27,317 nt of DNA, taken from an uncultured Rivibacter sp. Lineage in GTDB: Bacteria > Pseudomonadota > Gammaproteobacteria > Burkholderiales > Burkholderiaceae. The translations under genes were made by a program, and so were the position numbers. Where the stretch lies: the NCBI GenBank assembly GCA_946481025.1, contig CAMLNA010000051.1, positions 1-27,317 on the forward strand, given 5' to 3'. A model generated the notes under the pieces. It had not been told where the DNA came from, ran no database searches, and saw only the letters and a program-made list of their open reading frames with translations. Below, piece after piece: positions 15,652 through 24,795 of this stretch (within the stretch, counting starts at the first letter, position 1; every line of letters starts with the position of its first letter).

Positions 15652-16509
15652 ATGTCCTGGTTCAAGAAGCTCACGACCCTGCAGCTCGCGCTGCTGTTCT
15701 CGGTGGCCGTGCACGCGGTGCTGCTGACCGTGCGTTTCGTCGACCCCGAAGGCTTCAACCGGGTGTTCCAGGACACGCCGCTGGAGGTGATCCTCGTCAA
15801 CGCGAGCTCGAACGAGCCCCCGCCCAAGGCGCAGGCCATCGCGCAGCGCAACCTGCTGGGCGGCGGCGAAGCCGAAAAGGGCCGCGCCACCTCGCCGCTG
15901 CCGCCCTCTGCGCTCACCGAGCTCGGTGACTCGGTGGACGAGGCTCGCAAGCAGATCGAGCAGCTGCAGGAAGCCCAGAACCAGCTGCTGGCCCAGGTGC
16001 GCCGCGAACTCGCGATGCTGCCGCCGCCCGATCCGAAACGCGACCAGGGCACGCCCGAAGCGCGCGCGCTGACCGAAAAGCGCCGCCAGCTGCTGGAGCT
16101 GCTGGCCGAGATCGAAAAGCGCATCAACGAGGAAAACGCCCGGCCGCGCAAGCGCTTCGTCGGCCCCAGCACGCGCGAGGCGGTGTCGGCCATCTATTAC
16201 GACCAGCTGCGCCGCATGATCGAGGAGCGCGGCACGCGCAACTTCCCAGAATTCAAGGGCAAGAAGCTCTACGGCGAGCTGACCATGGTGATCACCGTCG
16301 ACGCCGCCGGCCGGGTGATCGAGACCGAGATCGTGCAATCGTCGAAGAACGGCGTGCTCGACCGCCAGGCGATCGCCATTGCCAAGGCTGCCGCCCCCTT
16401 CGGCAACTTCACGCGCGAGATGCGCAAGCAGTTCGACCAGCTGGTGGTGGTGTCGCGCTTCAGGTTCACTCGCGAAGAGGGCATGCAGGCGCAGATGCTC
16501 GACCGCTGA
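15652..16509 (+). CDS. TonB-family protein with periplasmic coiled coil
   Basis: A 285-residue inner-membrane-anchored protein. Seen: a cytoplasmic start [11 protein letters not shown], a signal-anchor helix at about 10-28 ([19 protein letters not shown], including the His typical of TonB anchors), a linker with [18 protein letters not shown], a charged coiled coil at about 94-164, and a C-terminal TonB-like domain (180-275) with [24 protein letters not shown]. Classical TonB proteins have a long Pro-Glu/Pro-Lys rod in place of the coiled coil and use ExbB-ExbD; neither is encoded nearby. It may therefore span the periplasm for another purpose. It lies between the RNB gene and aroE with small gaps. 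Confidence 0.85.
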   Translation: MSWFKKLTTLQLALLFSVAVHAVLLTVRFVDPEGFNRVFQDTPLEVILVNASSNEPPPKAQAIAQRNLLGGGEAEKGRATSPLPPSALTELGDSVDEARKQIEQLQEAQNQLLAQVRRELAMLPPPDPKRDQGTPEARALTEKRRQLLELLAEIEKRINEENARPRKRFVGPSTREAVSAIYYDQLRRMIEERGTRNFPEFKGKKLYGELTMVITVDAAGRVIETEIVQSSKNGVLDRQAIAIAKAAAPFGNFTREMRKQFDQLVVVSRFRFTREEGMQAQMLDR

Positions 16510-16534
16510 CCCACCGCTCGCACACCAGACTTCC

Positions 16535-17374
16535 ATGACCGACCGCTACGTCGTCGCCGGCAATCCCGTCGAGCACAGCCGCTCCCCTTTCATCCACGCG
16601 ATGTTCGCCAGACAGACCGGCGAGCCGGTCGAGTACGGCCGGCTGCTGTGCCCGATGGACGGCTTCGAGGCGAGCGTGCGCAGCTTTGCCGCCGGAGGTG
16701 GCAAGGGCTGCAACGTCACGGTGCCGTTCAAGTTTCTTGCTCACGACCTGGCCGTGCGGCGTTCGCCCAGGGCCGCACTCGCGCAGGCCGCCAACGTGCT
16801 GCGCTTCGACGCCGACGGCTGGTTCGGCGACAACACCGACGGCATCGGCCTGGTGAACGACCTGACCCGCAATGCCGGCATCGTGCTGGCCGGCGCCCGG
16901 GTGCTGCTGCTGGGGGCCGGCGGCGCAGCCGCCGGCGTGCTGGGGCCGCTGCTCGAGTCACGCCCCGCCGAGCTGGTGGTGGCCAACCGTTCGGTTGACA
17001 AGGCGCATGCGCTGGTGGAACGCCACGCGGCGCATGCCCGTGCGCATGGCACGCGCCTCGCCGCCGCCCCGCTCGACGCCTGCGGCAGCGGCTTCGACCT
17101 GGTGCTCAACGGCACCGCCGCGAGCCTGGCCAATGCCGGCGTGCCGGTCGCCGCGAGCGTGCTGCGCCCCGGTGCGCTGGCGCTCGACATGATGTACGGC
17201 CCGGCCGCCCGGGGCTTCCTGGACTGGGCTGCCCGGCACGCCGCCATCGGCCGCGACGGCCTGGGCATGCTGGTCGAGCAGGCCGCCGAGGCCTTCTGGG
17301 TGTGGCGCGGCCTGCGGCCGGACACCGCCCCCGTGCTGGCCGCCTTGCGCGGCGAACTCTCCCGGGCGGCATGA
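16535..17374 (+). CDS. aroE: Shikimate dehydrogenase (NADP)
   Basis: Reduces 3-dehydroshikimate to shikimate in the aromatic amino acid pathway. The 279-residue protein has the AroE active site: S15 and S17 in [11 protein letters not shown]66 in CNVTVPFK, N100-T-D102-G in GDNTDGIG, and the nucleotide-binding turn [12 protein letters not shown] (125-136) followed by [10 protein letters not shown], where the Arg is typical of NADP preference. The C-terminal [19 protein letters not shown] is the conserved closing helix. The start at 16535 is set by family alignment; there is no Shine-Dalgarno. Its stop overlaps the mtgA start (ATGA). A second aromatic-pathway gene, aroQ, lies 2.1 kb downstream. 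Confidence 0.96.
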   Translation: MTDRYVVAGNPVEHSRSPFIHAMFARQTGEPVEYGRLLCPMDGFEASVRSFAAGGGKGCNVTVPFKFLAHDLAVRRSPRAALAQAANVLRFDADGWFGDNTDGIGLVNDLTRNAGIVLAGARVLLLGAGGAAAGVLGPLLESRPAELVVANRSVDKAHALVERHAAHARAHGTRLAAAPLDACGSGFDLVLNGTAASLANAGVPVAASVLRPGALALDMMYGPAARGFLDWAARHAAIGRDGLGMLVEQAAEAFWVWRGLRPDTAPVLAALRGELSRAA

Positions 17375-18180
17375 AGGCGTTGTTCGGCCACCTGCTGCGC
17401 CTGGTCGCCCTGCTGGTGATCGCCGGCGTGTCGCTGCAGGTGTACTTCCTGGCGCGGGTGGCGCTCATGCTGGTGGTCGATCCGCAGTCCACCACCTTCC
17501 AGCGCTCCGAGATCTACCGCCTGGCCGTGGAGCAGCACCGCGTGCTGTGGGCGCAGGAGTGGCGGCCGTATGCCCGGATCTCCGATCACCTGAAGCGCGC
17601 CGTCATCGCCTCCGAGGATGCCGGGTTCACCGAGCACAGCGGGGTGGAGTGGGAAGCCATCGAGAAGGCCTGGGAAAGGAACCAGCGCGCCGAGGCCCGC
17701 GCCGACCGCATCAACGAGCAGCTCGAAAAACGCCAGCAGCGCGCCGTCGAGCGGGCACAGGCCCGCGGCCGCACGCCGCCGGAGCTGCCTGCCGCGAGGC
17801 TGGCCGCGGCCAAGGTCGTCGGCGGCTCCACGATCACGCAGCAGCTGGCCAAGAACCTGTTCCTCTCGGGCGAGCGCAGCTTTGCCCGCAAGGGGCAGGA
17901 GTTCCTCATCACCTTCATGCTCGAGGCCCTGCTCGACAAGCAGCGCATCCTCGAGATCTACCTGAACAACGTCGAATGGGGCGAGGGCCTTTTCGGCGCG
18001 CAGGCCGCCTCCAGGTACTACTTCCGGGTGGACGCCGACCGCCTGGGCGCCTACCCCGCCGCACGGCTGGCCGTCATGCTGCCGGCGCCCAAGCGCTTCG
18101 AGAAACGCCCGGGCTCGGCCTATGTGATGGGCCGTGCGGGCACGGTGGTCGCCCGCATGGGTGCGGTGGAACTCCCCTGA
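17371..18180 (+). CDS. mtgA: Monofunctional biosynthetic peptidoglycan transglycosylase
   Basis: Family 51 glycosyltransferase that polymerises lipid II into glycan strands at the outer face of the inner membrane. Of 269 residues, about 10-35 form the membrane anchor; the catalytic glutamate is E82 in [14 protein letters not shown], followed by [20 protein letters not shown] (151-170), [32 protein letters not shown] and a [14 protein letters not shown] segment. About 40 charged residues (roughly 105-147, rich in Glu, Arg and Gln) are inserted between the catalytic helix and GGSTITQQ compared with E. coli MtgA, making it longer than usual. The ATG at 17371 overlaps the aroE stop by 4 bases and leaves the membrane helix at the very N-terminus. 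Confidence 0.95.
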   Translation: MKALFGHLLRLVALLVIAGVSLQVYFLARVALMLVVDPQSTTFQRSEIYRLAVEQHRVLWAQEWRPYARISDHLKRAVIASEDAGFTEHSGVEWEAIEKAWERNQRAEARADRINEQLEKRQQRAVERAQARGRTPPELPAARLAAAKVVGGSTITQQLAKNLFLSGERSFARKGQEFLITFMLEALLDKQRILEIYLNNVEWGEGLFGAQAASRYYFRVDADRLGAYPAARLAVMLPAPKRFEKRPGSAYVMGRAGTVVARMGAVELP

Positions 18181-18189
18181 GGCAGACCC

Positions 18190-18804
18190 ATGGGCACCGA
18201 CAACACCCTGAGCGCCGAACTGGCCGCCGTGGCCGCCCGGCTGGTCGTCGAAGAGGGCATGGAATACGGCCCTGCCAAGCGCAAGGCCCTGAAGCTGCTG
18301 GGCAGCCAGCGCGGCCTGCACGGAGCGACGCTGCCCGACAACGACGCCGTCGAGGACGAAGTCCGGGCCTACATCGCCCTCTTTTGCGCCGACACGCAGC
18401 CCGCCGAGCTGGCCGAACTGCGCCGCGTGGCGCTCACCTGGATGGAGCGGATGGCCGACTTCCGCCCGCACCTCACCGGCGCGGTGTGGCGCGGCACCGC
18501 CACACGCCTTTCCTGCGTGCACCTGCAGCTGTACTGCGACGACTCCAAGTCGGCCGAGATCGCCTTGCTCAACCGTGGCGTGCGCTACGACGTGGCCAGT
18601 GCGCCCGGCCCTCGCGGCCGGGACGTGGACGTGCTGGTGATCGACACGCCCAGCCGCGAACTGGGCGAACGCGTGCAGGTGCGCATGAGCGTGCTCGACC
18701 ACGACGACCTGCGCGGCGCCCTCAAACCCGACGCCCGCGGGCGCACGGAACGCGGCGACATCGATGCGGTGCGCCGCCTCCTCGATGACCCGGAGAACGC
18801 CTGA
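18190..18804 (+). CDS. Conserved protein of unknown function, possible degenerate nucleotidyltransferase
   Basis: A soluble 204-residue protein that I do not recognise with certainty. The N-terminal third is helical ([28 protein letters not shown]). The middle segment [20 protein letters not shown] (96-115) resembles the GS-x3-G-x5-S-D-x-D motif of small nucleotidyltransferases, but the metal-binding DxD is replaced by C109-V-H111, so catalysis of the usual kind is doubtful. The C-terminus has a DVDVLVID strand and ends in [22 protein letters not shown]. There is no signal or membrane segment. It starts 9 bases after mtgA, and its TGA overlaps the next ATG by one base, so it is part of the same operon. 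Confidence 0.75.
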   Translation: MGTDNTLSAELAAVAARLVVEEGMEYGPAKRKALKLLGSQRGLHGATLPDNDAVEDEVRAYIALFCADTQPAELAELRRVALTWMERMADFRPHLTGAVWRGTATRLSCVHLQLYCDDSKSAEIALLNRGVRYDVASAPGPRGRDVDVLVIDTPSRELGERVQVRMSVLDHDDLRGALKPDARGRTERGDIDAVRRLLDDPENA

Positions 18805-19397
18805 TGGACGACCTCCCCAGCCCACCCGCACCCGCACCCGCACCCGCACTGGCCACAGCCGCCGCACCCACCGCCGCGGGCCGGCGCCTGGCCCTGGCCG
18901 CCGTGGGCCTGGCCGCCGTTGCCGGCGGCGCCTGGTGGTCATGGCAGCGGCGCGAGCCGCAACTGGGGCCCGACGAGGCGGCCGCCTTGTGGAACCTCAG
19001 CCTCGAGACGCCGACGGGCAGCCCCCTGGCCTTTGCCGGCCTGCGCGGCAAGCCGCTGGTGCTCAATTTCTGGGCCACCTGGTGCGCTCCTTGCGTGCGC
19101 GAGATGCCGCAGTTCGATCGCTTCTTCCGCGAATCCGCAAGCTCAGGCTGGCAGGTGGTGGGCGTGGCGATCGACAATGCCCGTGCCGTCAACAGCTTCC
19201 TGGCCAAGCACCCGGTGACCTATCCTGTGGCGCTGGCTGGCCTGGGCGGCACGGAGCTGTCTCGCACGCTGGGCAATACCGCCGGCGCCCTCCCCTTCAC
19301 CGTGGTCTTCGACGCAAAAGGCCGCATCGTGCAGCGCAAGCTGGGCGAAACCAGCTTCGACGAACTGCAGGATTGGGCCGATTCGGCTTCAAATTGA
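18804..19397 (+). CDS. TlpA-like membrane-anchored thiol-disulfide thioredoxin
   Basis: A periplasmic-facing thioredoxin-fold protein of 197 residues. An unusual proline/alanine-rich cytoplasmic start (residues 5-25, PAPAPAPA) precedes one anchor helix at about 28-48. The domain has a TlpA/ResA-type start ([33 protein letters not shown]), the redox motif W93-C94-A-P-C97 and a cis-proline in [13 protein letters not shown]. Such proteins reduce disulfides, often in cytochrome c maturation, but no ccm or ccs gene is visible here. Its ATG overlaps the previous stop (TGATG). The proline-rich start is encoded by four perfect copies of a 6-base repeat. A hairpin with T-run overlaps the stop. Confidence 0.9.
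   Translation: MDDLPSPPAPAPAPALATAAAPTAAGRRLALAAVGLAAVAGGAWWSWQRREPQLGPDEAAALWNLSLETPTGSPLAFAGLRGKPLVLNFWATWCAPCVREMPQFDRFFRESASSGWQVVGVAIDNARAVNSFLAKHPVTYPVALAGLGGTELSRTLGNTAGALPFTVVFDAKGRIVQRKLGETSFDELQDWADSASN
18824..18847 (+). repeat. Four tandem copies of ACCCGC within the tlpA-like gene
   Basis: Four perfect in-frame copies of a hexamer encode Pro-Ala pairs in the cytoplasmic tail of the TlpA-like protein. Copy-number change would keep the reading frame and only alter tail length. Confidence 0.8.
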
Positions 19398-19424
19398 GCC
19401 GATCTGTAAAGCCGGCTCGATTTT
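19394..19424 (+). terminator. Weak intrinsic terminator at the end of the mpl-tlpA gene run
   Basis: TTGAGCCG (19394-19401) pairs with CGGCTCGA (19413-19420) over 8 positions, one a G-T pair, with an 11-base loop, followed at once by TTTT and then GTGT. The stem overlaps the TGA stop of the TlpA-like gene. The short T-run makes it a leaky candidate; aroQ starts 75 bases further on. Confidence 0.4.
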
Positions 19425-19498
19425 GTGTCCATTTGCGCGTAAAGTTCAGGGTTCCCGCAACTTCTCACGCGCATCTTTCAGGCAACGCCGCAGCCACC

Positions 19499-19945
19499 AT
19501 GCAGATCCTCGTTCTCCACGGTCCTAACCTCAACCTGCTGGGCACCCGCGAGCCGCAGGTCTATGGCTCGACCACTCTGGAACAGATCAACGCAGAACTG
19601 GCCCAGATCGCTCATGATCGCGGCGCGAAGCTCGAAAGCCTCCAGAGCAACCATGAAGGCGTGCTGATCGACCGCGTGCATGCCGCGCGCACCGATGGCA
19701 CTGCCTTCATCATCATCAACCCGGGCGCCTTCACCCACACCAGCGTCGCCTTGCGCGATGCCTTTGCCGGGGTGGCGCTGCCTTTCGTGGAGGTGCACCT
19801 GTCGAACGTGCACCGCCGCGAGCCCTTCCGTCACCATTCCTACTTTTCCGACATCGCCGAAGGCGTGATCGTGGGACTGGGGGCGGCGGGGTACCGACTG
19901 GCGCTCGAGTTCGCACTCGACCGCGTGGCAAAGCCCGTCCGCTGA
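19499..19945 (+). CDS. aroQ: Type II 3-dehydroquinate dehydratase
   Basis: Dodecameric cytoplasmic enzyme that converts 3-dehydroquinate to 3-dehydroshikimate, the step before AroE. The 148-residue length is standard. Motifs: [16 protein letters not shown] (4-19) with R17, the catalytic Tyr22 in [15 protein letters not shown] (49-59), [17 protein letters not shown] (72-88) and [20 protein letters not shown] (98-117), which contribute the quinate-binding Asn, His and Arg residues. The start is the only ATG before the conserved N-terminal strand; no Shine-Dalgarno is present. It follows a 101-base gap with a terminator-like hairpin and is 89 bases before accB, so it may begin a new transcript. 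Confidence 0.97.
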   Translation: MQILVLHGPNLNLLGTREPQVYGSTTLEQINAELAQIAHDRGAKLESLQSNHEGVLIDRVHAARTDGTAFIIINPGAFTHTSVALRDAFAGVALPFVEVHLSNVHRREPFRHHSYFSDIAEGVIVGLGAAGYRLALEFALDRVAKPVR

Positions 19946-20034
19946 ACGGCGGGCTCCGTACAGGTTTCACACATCGGCCGGCGCGCAACCAGCAGCCCCG
20001 GTCCACAACAACGACCGAGTTGGAGAGAGCATCC

Positions 20035-20502
20035 ATGGATCTTCGCAAGCTGAAGACGCTGATCGACCTTGTGTCCGAATCGAACGTCTCCGAACTGGAA
20101 ATCACCGAAGCCGACGGCAAGGTCCGCATCGTCAAGTCGAGCCCGGTGGCCGTGGCCACGGTGGCGCCGGTGATCGCACAGCCGGTGGCCGCGGCCCCGG
20201 CCGTGGCGGCTGCGCCCGTGGCCGCCACCTCGGCCGCGCCCGTGGCGCCTGCGGCTCCGGTCGAGACCGGGCACATCGTGAAGTCGCCGATGGTGGGCAC
20301 CTTCTACCGCTCCTCCAGCCCGGGCTCCAAGGCGTTCGTCGACGTCGGCTCGGAGGTCAAGGAAGGCGAGCCGATCTGCATCATCGAAGCGATGAAGATC
20401 ATGAACGAGATCGAAGCCGACAAGGCCGGCAAGATCACCAAGATCCTGGTCGAGAACGGCCAGGCCGTCGAATACGGTCAGCCGCTGTTCGTCATCGAGT
20501 GA
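20035..20502 (+). CDS. accB: Acetyl-CoA carboxylase biotin carboxyl carrier protein
   Basis: Carries the biotin that is carboxylated by AccC and passes CO2 to acetyl-CoA, the first step of fatty acid synthesis. The 155 residues comprise an N-terminal helical region starting [23 protein letters not shown], a mobile Ala/Pro/Val-rich linker at about 36-78, and the biotinyl domain with the [13 protein letters not shown] thumb segment and biotinylated K121 in [11 protein letters not shown]. The ATG at 20035 follows GGAGAGAG by about 5 bases and matches the family start; an upstream in-frame start adds only five residues. accC begins 12 bases after the stop. Confidence 0.97.
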   Translation: MDLRKLKTLIDLVSESNVSELEITEADGKVRIVKSSPVAVATVAPVIAQPVAAAPAVAAAPVAATSAAPVAPAAPVETGHIVKSPMVGTFYRSSSPGSKAFVDVGSEVKEGEPICIIEAMKIMNEIEADKAGKITKILVENGQAVEYGQPLFVIE

Positions 20503-20513
20503 GGACGCACTCG

Positions 20514-21863
20514 ATGTTCAAGAAGATCCTGATCGCCAATCGCGGCGAGATCGCCCTGCGGATCCAGCGAGCCTGTCGCGAGATCGGCGTGAAGTCGGTG
20601 GTGGTGTATTCCGAAGCCGACCGCGACGCCAAGTACGTGAAGCTGGCCGACGAGGCGGTATGCATCGGCCCCGCGCCATCGGCCCAGAGCTACCTCAACA
20701 TGCCGGCCATCATCTCGACGGCCGAGGTGACGGACGCCGAAGCCATCCACCCCGGCTACGGCTTCCTGTCCGAAAACGCCGACTTCGCCGAACGGGTGGA
20801 GCAAAGCGGCTTCACCTTCATCGGCCCGACGCCCGAATCGATCCGCCTGATGGGCGACAAGGTGTCGGCCAAGAACGCCATGATCAAGGCGGGCGTGCCC
20901 TGCGTGCCCGGCTCCGAAGGCGCGCTGCCCGAAGACCCGAAGGAGATCATCAAGATCGCCCGTTCGGTGGGCTACCCGGTGATCATCAAGGCGGCCGGCG
21001 GCGGTGGTGGCCGCGGCATGCGCGTGGTGCACACCGAAGCGGCGCTGATCCATGCCGTGCAGACCACGCGGGCCGAAGCGGGAGCCGCCTTCGGCAACCC
21101 GGCGGTCTACATGGAGAAGTTCCTCGAGAACCCGCGCCACGTGGAGATCCAGATCCTGGCCGACCAGCACCGCAATGCGGTGTGGCTGGGCGAGCGCGAC
21201 TGCTCGATGCAGCGCCGCCACCAGAAGATCATCGAGGAAGCGCCGGCGCCGGGCATTCCGCGCCGCCTGATCGAGCGCGTCGGCGACCGCTGCGCCGCCG
21301 CCTGCAAGAAGATGGGCTACCGCGGCGCGGGCACCTTCGAGTTCCTGTACGAGAACGGCGAGTTCTACTTCATCGAGATGAACACCCGCGTGCAGGTGGA
21401 GCACCCGGTCACCGAGATGGTCACCGGCATCGACATCGTGCAGATGCAGCTGCGCGTGGCCGCCGGCGAGAAGCTGCCCTTCACGCAACGCCAGATCGAG
21501 ATGCGCGGCCATGCCATCGAGTGCCGGATCAACGCCGAGGACCCTTACAAGTTCACGCCGTCGCCGGGCCGCATCACCATGTGGCACGCGCCGGGCGGTC
21601 CCGGGGTGCGCGTCGATTCCCATGCCTACACCAACTATTTCGTACCGCCGAACTACGACTCGATGATCGGCAAGATCATCGTGCACGGCGACACGCGGGA
21701 GCAGGCGCTGGCGCGCATGAGCACCGCGCTCAGCGAGACGCTGGTCGAGGGCATCCAGACCAACATCCCGCTGCACCGCGAGCTGATGGTGGACGCGAAG
21801 TTCGTCGAAGGCGGCACGAGCATCCACTACCTCGAAGGCTGGATGAGCCAGCACAAGCGATGA
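20514..21863 (+). CDS. accC: Acetyl-CoA carboxylase biotin carboxylase subunit
   Basis: ATP-grasp enzyme that carboxylates biotin on AccB using bicarbonate. The 449 residues start [20 protein letters not shown]; key segments are [14 protein letters not shown] (79-92), K116 and K159 as ATP contacts, the glycine-rich loop GGGGGRGMR (162-170), E276 and E288 with N290 as metal ligands, and [15 protein letters not shown] (291-305). All are intact. The ATG at 20514 is preceded by GAGGA at 8 bases; a GTG overlapping the accB stop (20499) is in frame but would add five residues absent from the family. It forms the usual accBC operon and is followed by prmA after 17 bases. Confidence 0.98.
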   Translation: MFKKILIANRGEIALRIQRACREIGVKSVVVYSEADRDAKYVKLADEAVCIGPAPSAQSYLNMPAIISTAEVTDAEAIHPGYGFLSENADFAERVEQSGFTFIGPTPESIRLMGDKVSAKNAMIKAGVPCVPGSEGALPEDPKEIIKIARSVGYPVIIKAAGGGGGRGMRVVHTEAALIHAVQTTRAEAGAAFGNPAVYMEKFLENPRHVEIQILADQHRNAVWLGERDCSMQRRHQKIIEEAPAPGIPRRLIERVGDRCAAACKKMGYRGAGTFEFLYENGEFYFIEMNTRVQVEHPVTEMVTGIDIVQMQLRVAAGEKLPFTQRQIEMRGHAIECRINAEDPYKFTPSPGRITMWHAPGGPGVRVDSHAYTNYFVPPNYDSMIGKIIVHGDTREQALARMSTALSETLVEGIQTNIPLHRELMVDAKFVEGGTSIHYLEGWMSQHKR

Positions 21864-21880
21864 CGCGCTGAGCAACCGCC

Positions 21881-22792
21881 ATGGTCGAACTGCTGTTGCT
21901 GGCCGGTGAAGACCTGGTCGAGTCCGTTTCCGACGCGTTGATGGAGCTCGACGCGCTGTCGGTGTCGGTGGAAGACGCCGATGCCGACACGCCCGCCGAG
22001 CGTGCGCTGTTCGGCGAGCCCGGCCTGCCGGCGCCGCGGGGCGGCTGGCAGCGTTCGACGCTGCGTGCGCTGTTCGCCGATGCCGAGGCGGCCACCGAAG
22101 CCGCCACGCTGCTGCTGGCGCAGGACTGGGCGCACGACGTGCACCTGCAAAGCCTCGAGACCGTACCGGACGAGGACTGGGTGCGACTCACTCAGTCGCA
22201 GTTCGCGCCGGTGGAGATCACGCCCGAGTTCTGGATCGTGCCGTCGTGGCATGAGCCGCCGGCCGGTGCCGAGCGGGTGATCCGGCTCGACCCGGGCCTC
22301 GCCTTCGGCACGGGCACGCACCCCACCACCCGCATGTGCCTGCGCTGGATCGCGCGCCATGCGCGGCCGCTCGCACCGCAGTGGACCCGCGTGCTCGACT
22401 ACGGCTGCGGCTCGGGCATCCTCGCCATCGGCGCGGCCCTGCACGGCGCACGGCAGATCGATGCGGTGGACATCGACCCAGCAGCGGTGAGCTCCACCGA
22501 AGCCAACGCAAGGGCCAACGGCGTGCAGCTCGCGGCCGGCCTGCCCGGCGCAGCGCAAGGCAGCTATCCGCTGGTGCTCGCCAACATCCTGGCCACGCCG
22601 CTCAAGCTGCTGGCGCCACTGCTCGCCGCCCATGTGGCGCCGGGCGGGCATCTGGTGCTGGCCGGCATCCTGGAGCGACAGGCCGACGAGCTGAAGGCCG
22701 CGTACGCCCCCTGGCTCGCACTCGAGGTGAGCGACAGCGAAGACGGCTGGATCCTGATGACGGCGCGGCGTACTGCATCGTCGGCCCCATGA
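21881..22792 (+). CDS. prmA: Ribosomal protein L11 methyltransferase
   Basis: SAM-dependent enzyme that trimethylates ribosomal protein L11 at several lysines and its N-terminus. The 303-residue protein has the N-terminal L11-recognition domain (about 1-95), then RLDPGLAFGTGTHPTTRMCL with GTGTHPTT at 143-150, the SAM-binding VLDYGCGSGILAIGAA (171-186), DAVDIDP (194-200) and the catalytic LANILATPL (233-241). All signature residues are intact. It is 17 bases after accC and its TGA overlaps the next ATG (ATGA), linking it translationally to the zinc-ribbon protein. The accC-prmA arrangement is common in proteobacteria. Confidence 0.97.
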   Translation: MVELLLLAGEDLVESVSDALMELDALSVSVEDADADTPAERALFGEPGLPAPRGGWQRSTLRALFADAEAATEAATLLLAQDWAHDVHLQSLETVPDEDWVRLTQSQFAPVEITPEFWIVPSWHEPPAGAERVIRLDPGLAFGTGTHPTTRMCLRWIARHARPLAPQWTRVLDYGCGSGILAIGAALHGARQIDAVDIDPAAVSSTEANARANGVQLAAGLPGAAQGSYPLVLANILATPLKLLAPLLAAHVAPGGHLVLAGILERQADELKAAYAPWLALEVSDSEDGWILMTARRTASSAP

Positions 22793-23850
22793 GCCTGGCC
22801 ACCCGTTGCACCGCCTGCGGCACGATCTTCCGCGTCGTGCAAGACCAGCTGAAGGTTTCCGAAGGCTGGGTGCGGTGCGGCCGTTGCCAGGAAGTGTTCA
22901 ACGCGCTGGAAGGCCTGTTCGACCTGGAGCGCGAGCCGCCGCCGCAGCGGCCCGTGCCGCGGGCGCCGGTGGAACCGGAGGCGCCCGCACTGGTGCGCCC
23001 TTCGGCGCCCGACGACTGGGACTCCACGCAAAGCCAGCAGCGCAGCGCCGACCCCGTGGAGGATGACCCGGAGTTGCCGGCCACCAATGAGTCCGACGTA
23101 CTCGACTCGCGCTTCCTGCGGCGCGAGCTGGGCCTGCAGGGCGACCCACCGGAAGATGACGAGGAGCCGGCGGCATCGTTCGACTTCGCCGACGCGCAGT
23201 TCCCCGACGAGCTGATGCATGCGGCCACGCGCCCCGGCAATGCGCTCGAGCCGCAGCCTGCGCAGCCGCCGCGCATCCGGCAGAACAAGCTGCGCACGCG
23301 CACCCGCAAGCCGGGGGCCAAGCCCGAACCCGTGGCGCCGCAGTTCGTGCGGCATGCCGAGAGGGCCGAGCGCTGGCGCCGCCCGGCGGTGCGCGGCGTG
23401 CTGGCGGGGCTGGTGCTGGCGCTGATGCTGACGCTGGTGGCGCAGGGCGCCTACCAGTGGCGCGACCTGGTGGCCGCCGAGTTCCCTCAGGCACGGCCAT
23501 ACCTCGCACAGGTGTGCGAGCACACGGGCTGCAGGCTGCAGGCCCCGCGCCGCATCGACGACCTGGTGGTCGAAAGCAGCACGCTGGTCAAGGCCAACGG
23601 AGGCAGCGAGGCTTACCGGCTCACCGTCGTGCTGCGCAACCGCAGCCACCTGCCCATCCTGCTGCCGGCTGTCGATCTCAGCATGACCGATGCCAGCGGC
23701 CTGCTGGTGGCCCGCCGAGCGCTGTGGCCGGCGGACTTCCGCGCACAGCAGAACGAGCTCGCAGCCGGCGCCGAGTCGACGCTGCAGATGCTGCTGACCA
23801 CCGGCAGCCAGCGCGTGGCCGGCTACACGGTCGAGATCTTCTACCCCTGA
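22789..23850 (+). CDS. DUF3426-type zinc-ribbon membrane protein
   Basis: A 353-residue protein with an MJ0042-type zinc ribbon at the N-terminus: C7-x2-C10 and C30-x2-C33 in TRCTACGTIFRVVQDQLK...GWVRCGRCQEVFNA. A long acidic and proline-rich region (about 45-185) follows, then a basic stretch (RAERWRRP), one membrane helix at about 203-221, and a C-terminal DUF3426 domain outside the membrane with VCEHTGCRLQAPRRIDDLVVESS and a LTVVLRNRSHLPILLPAVDLSMTD beta region, ending YTVEIFYP. Topology suggests zinc ribbon in the cytoplasm and DUF3426 in the periplasm. Function unknown; the link to prmA is conserved in recalled Burkholderiales genomes. Confidence 0.9.
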   Translation: MSLATRCTACGTIFRVVQDQLKVSEGWVRCGRCQEVFNALEGLFDLEREPPPQRPVPRAPVEPEAPALVRPSAPDDWDSTQSQQRSADPVEDDPELPATNESDVLDSRFLRRELGLQGDPPEDDEEPAASFDFADAQFPDELMHAATRPGNALEPQPAQPPRIRQNKLRTRTRKPGAKPEPVAPQFVRHAERAERWRRPAVRGVLAGLVLALMLTLVAQGAYQWRDLVAAEFPQARPYLAQVCEHTGCRLQAPRRIDDLVVESSTLVKANGGSEAYRLTVVLRNRSHLPILLPAVDLSMTDASGLLVARRALWPADFRAQQNELAAGAESTLQMLLTTGSQRVAGYTVEIFYP

Positions 23851-23871
23851 TTTCCCCTTCTCGGAGCACAC

Positions 23872-24780
23872 ATGCCGGCCTTGATCTGCGGGTCCCTCGC
23901 CTTCGACACCATCACCACCTTTCCGGGCCGCTTCGCGCAGCAGATCCTGCCGGAGCAGATCCACATCCTCAACGTGTCGTTCCTGGTGCCGACGCTCAAG
24001 CGCGAGTTCGGCGGTTGCGCGGGCAACATCGCCTACACGCTGAAGGCACTGGGCGGAGAGCCGGCCGTGATGGCCACGCTGGGGGCCGACGGCGGCCCCT
24101 ACCTCGAGCGGCTGAAGGGACTGGGCGTGGACACCGAGTTCGTGCGCACGATCGCCGACACCTACACCGCGCAGGCCTTCTGCATCACCGACCAGGACAA
24201 CAACCAGCTGTGGGCCTTCCACCCGGGCGCGATGCAGCAGGCGCATGAAACCGCGGTGCCGGGCGGCCGCGGCGACCTGAAGGTCGGCATCATCGCGCCC
24301 GATGGCCGCGACGCGATGCTGCAGCATGCTCGGCAGCTGGCCGCCGCCGGCATCCCCTTCGTGTTCGACCCCGGCCAGGGGCTGCCGATGTTCGACGGCG
24401 CCGAGCTGCGGCAATTCGTCGAGCAGGCCAGCTGGGTCGCGGTCAACGACTATGAAGCGCGCATGCTGTGCGAGCGCACCGGCCTGAGCCTGGAGACCCT
24501 GTCGCGTTCACACCTGCGGGGCGTGGTGGTGACGCTGGGGGCCGAAGGCTGCGAGATCTGGATGCAAGGGCAGGCGACCCGCGTGCCCGGCGTGCCGGCG
24601 AGTGCGGTGCTGGACCCCACCGGCTGCGGCGACGCCTTCCGTGGTGCGCTGCTGTACGGCCTGGAGCGGGGCTGGCCGCTCGCGCGTTGCGCGGAGCTGG
24701 GCAACCGCGTGGGTGCGTTGAAGATCGCATCGCACGGCCCGCAGAACCACCGCATCGACCGCGCGGCGCTGGGCCTCTGA
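23872..24780 (+). CDS. PfkB/ribokinase-family carbohydrate or nucleoside kinase
   Basis: A 302-residue ATP-dependent sugar or nucleoside kinase. It begins LICGSLAFDTITTFPGRF, has the substrate-binding GGCAGNIAYTLKALGGEPAVMATLGADG (47-74), VNDYEARML in the N-D/E-x-E region (191-199), and the family signature VLDPTGCGDAFRGALLYGL (247-265) with catalytic base D254. The GGCAGN motif and TLGAEGCEIW resemble the adenosine/nucleoside kinases described from Burkholderia, so a purine nucleoside is a reasonable substrate guess, not proven. The start has GGAG five bases upstream. It closes the aroQ-accBC-prmA run and ends in a 6-bp inverted repeat. Confidence 0.9.
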   Translation: MPALICGSLAFDTITTFPGRFAQQILPEQIHILNVSFLVPTLKREFGGCAGNIAYTLKALGGEPAVMATLGADGGPYLERLKGLGVDTEFVRTIADTYTAQAFCITDQDNNQLWAFHPGAMQQAHETAVPGGRGDLKVGIIAPDGRDAMLQHARQLAAAGIPFVFDPGQGLPMFDGAELRQFVEQASWVAVNDYEARMLCERTGLSLETLSRSHLRGVVVTLGAEGCEIWMQGQATRVPGVPASAVLDPTGCGDAFRGALLYGLERGWPLARCAELGNRVGALKIASHGPQNHRIDRAALGL

Positions 24781-24795
24781 GCCAGCGCTGAGGCC
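24772..24795 (+). repeat. Inverted repeat over the stop codon of the PfkB-family gene
   Basis: GGCCTC (24772-24777) and GAGGCC (24790-24795) are perfect inverted copies with a 12-base loop that holds the small palindrome AGCGCT. No T-run follows, so it is at best a Rho-type or processing hairpin at the end of the operon. Confidence 0.35.
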
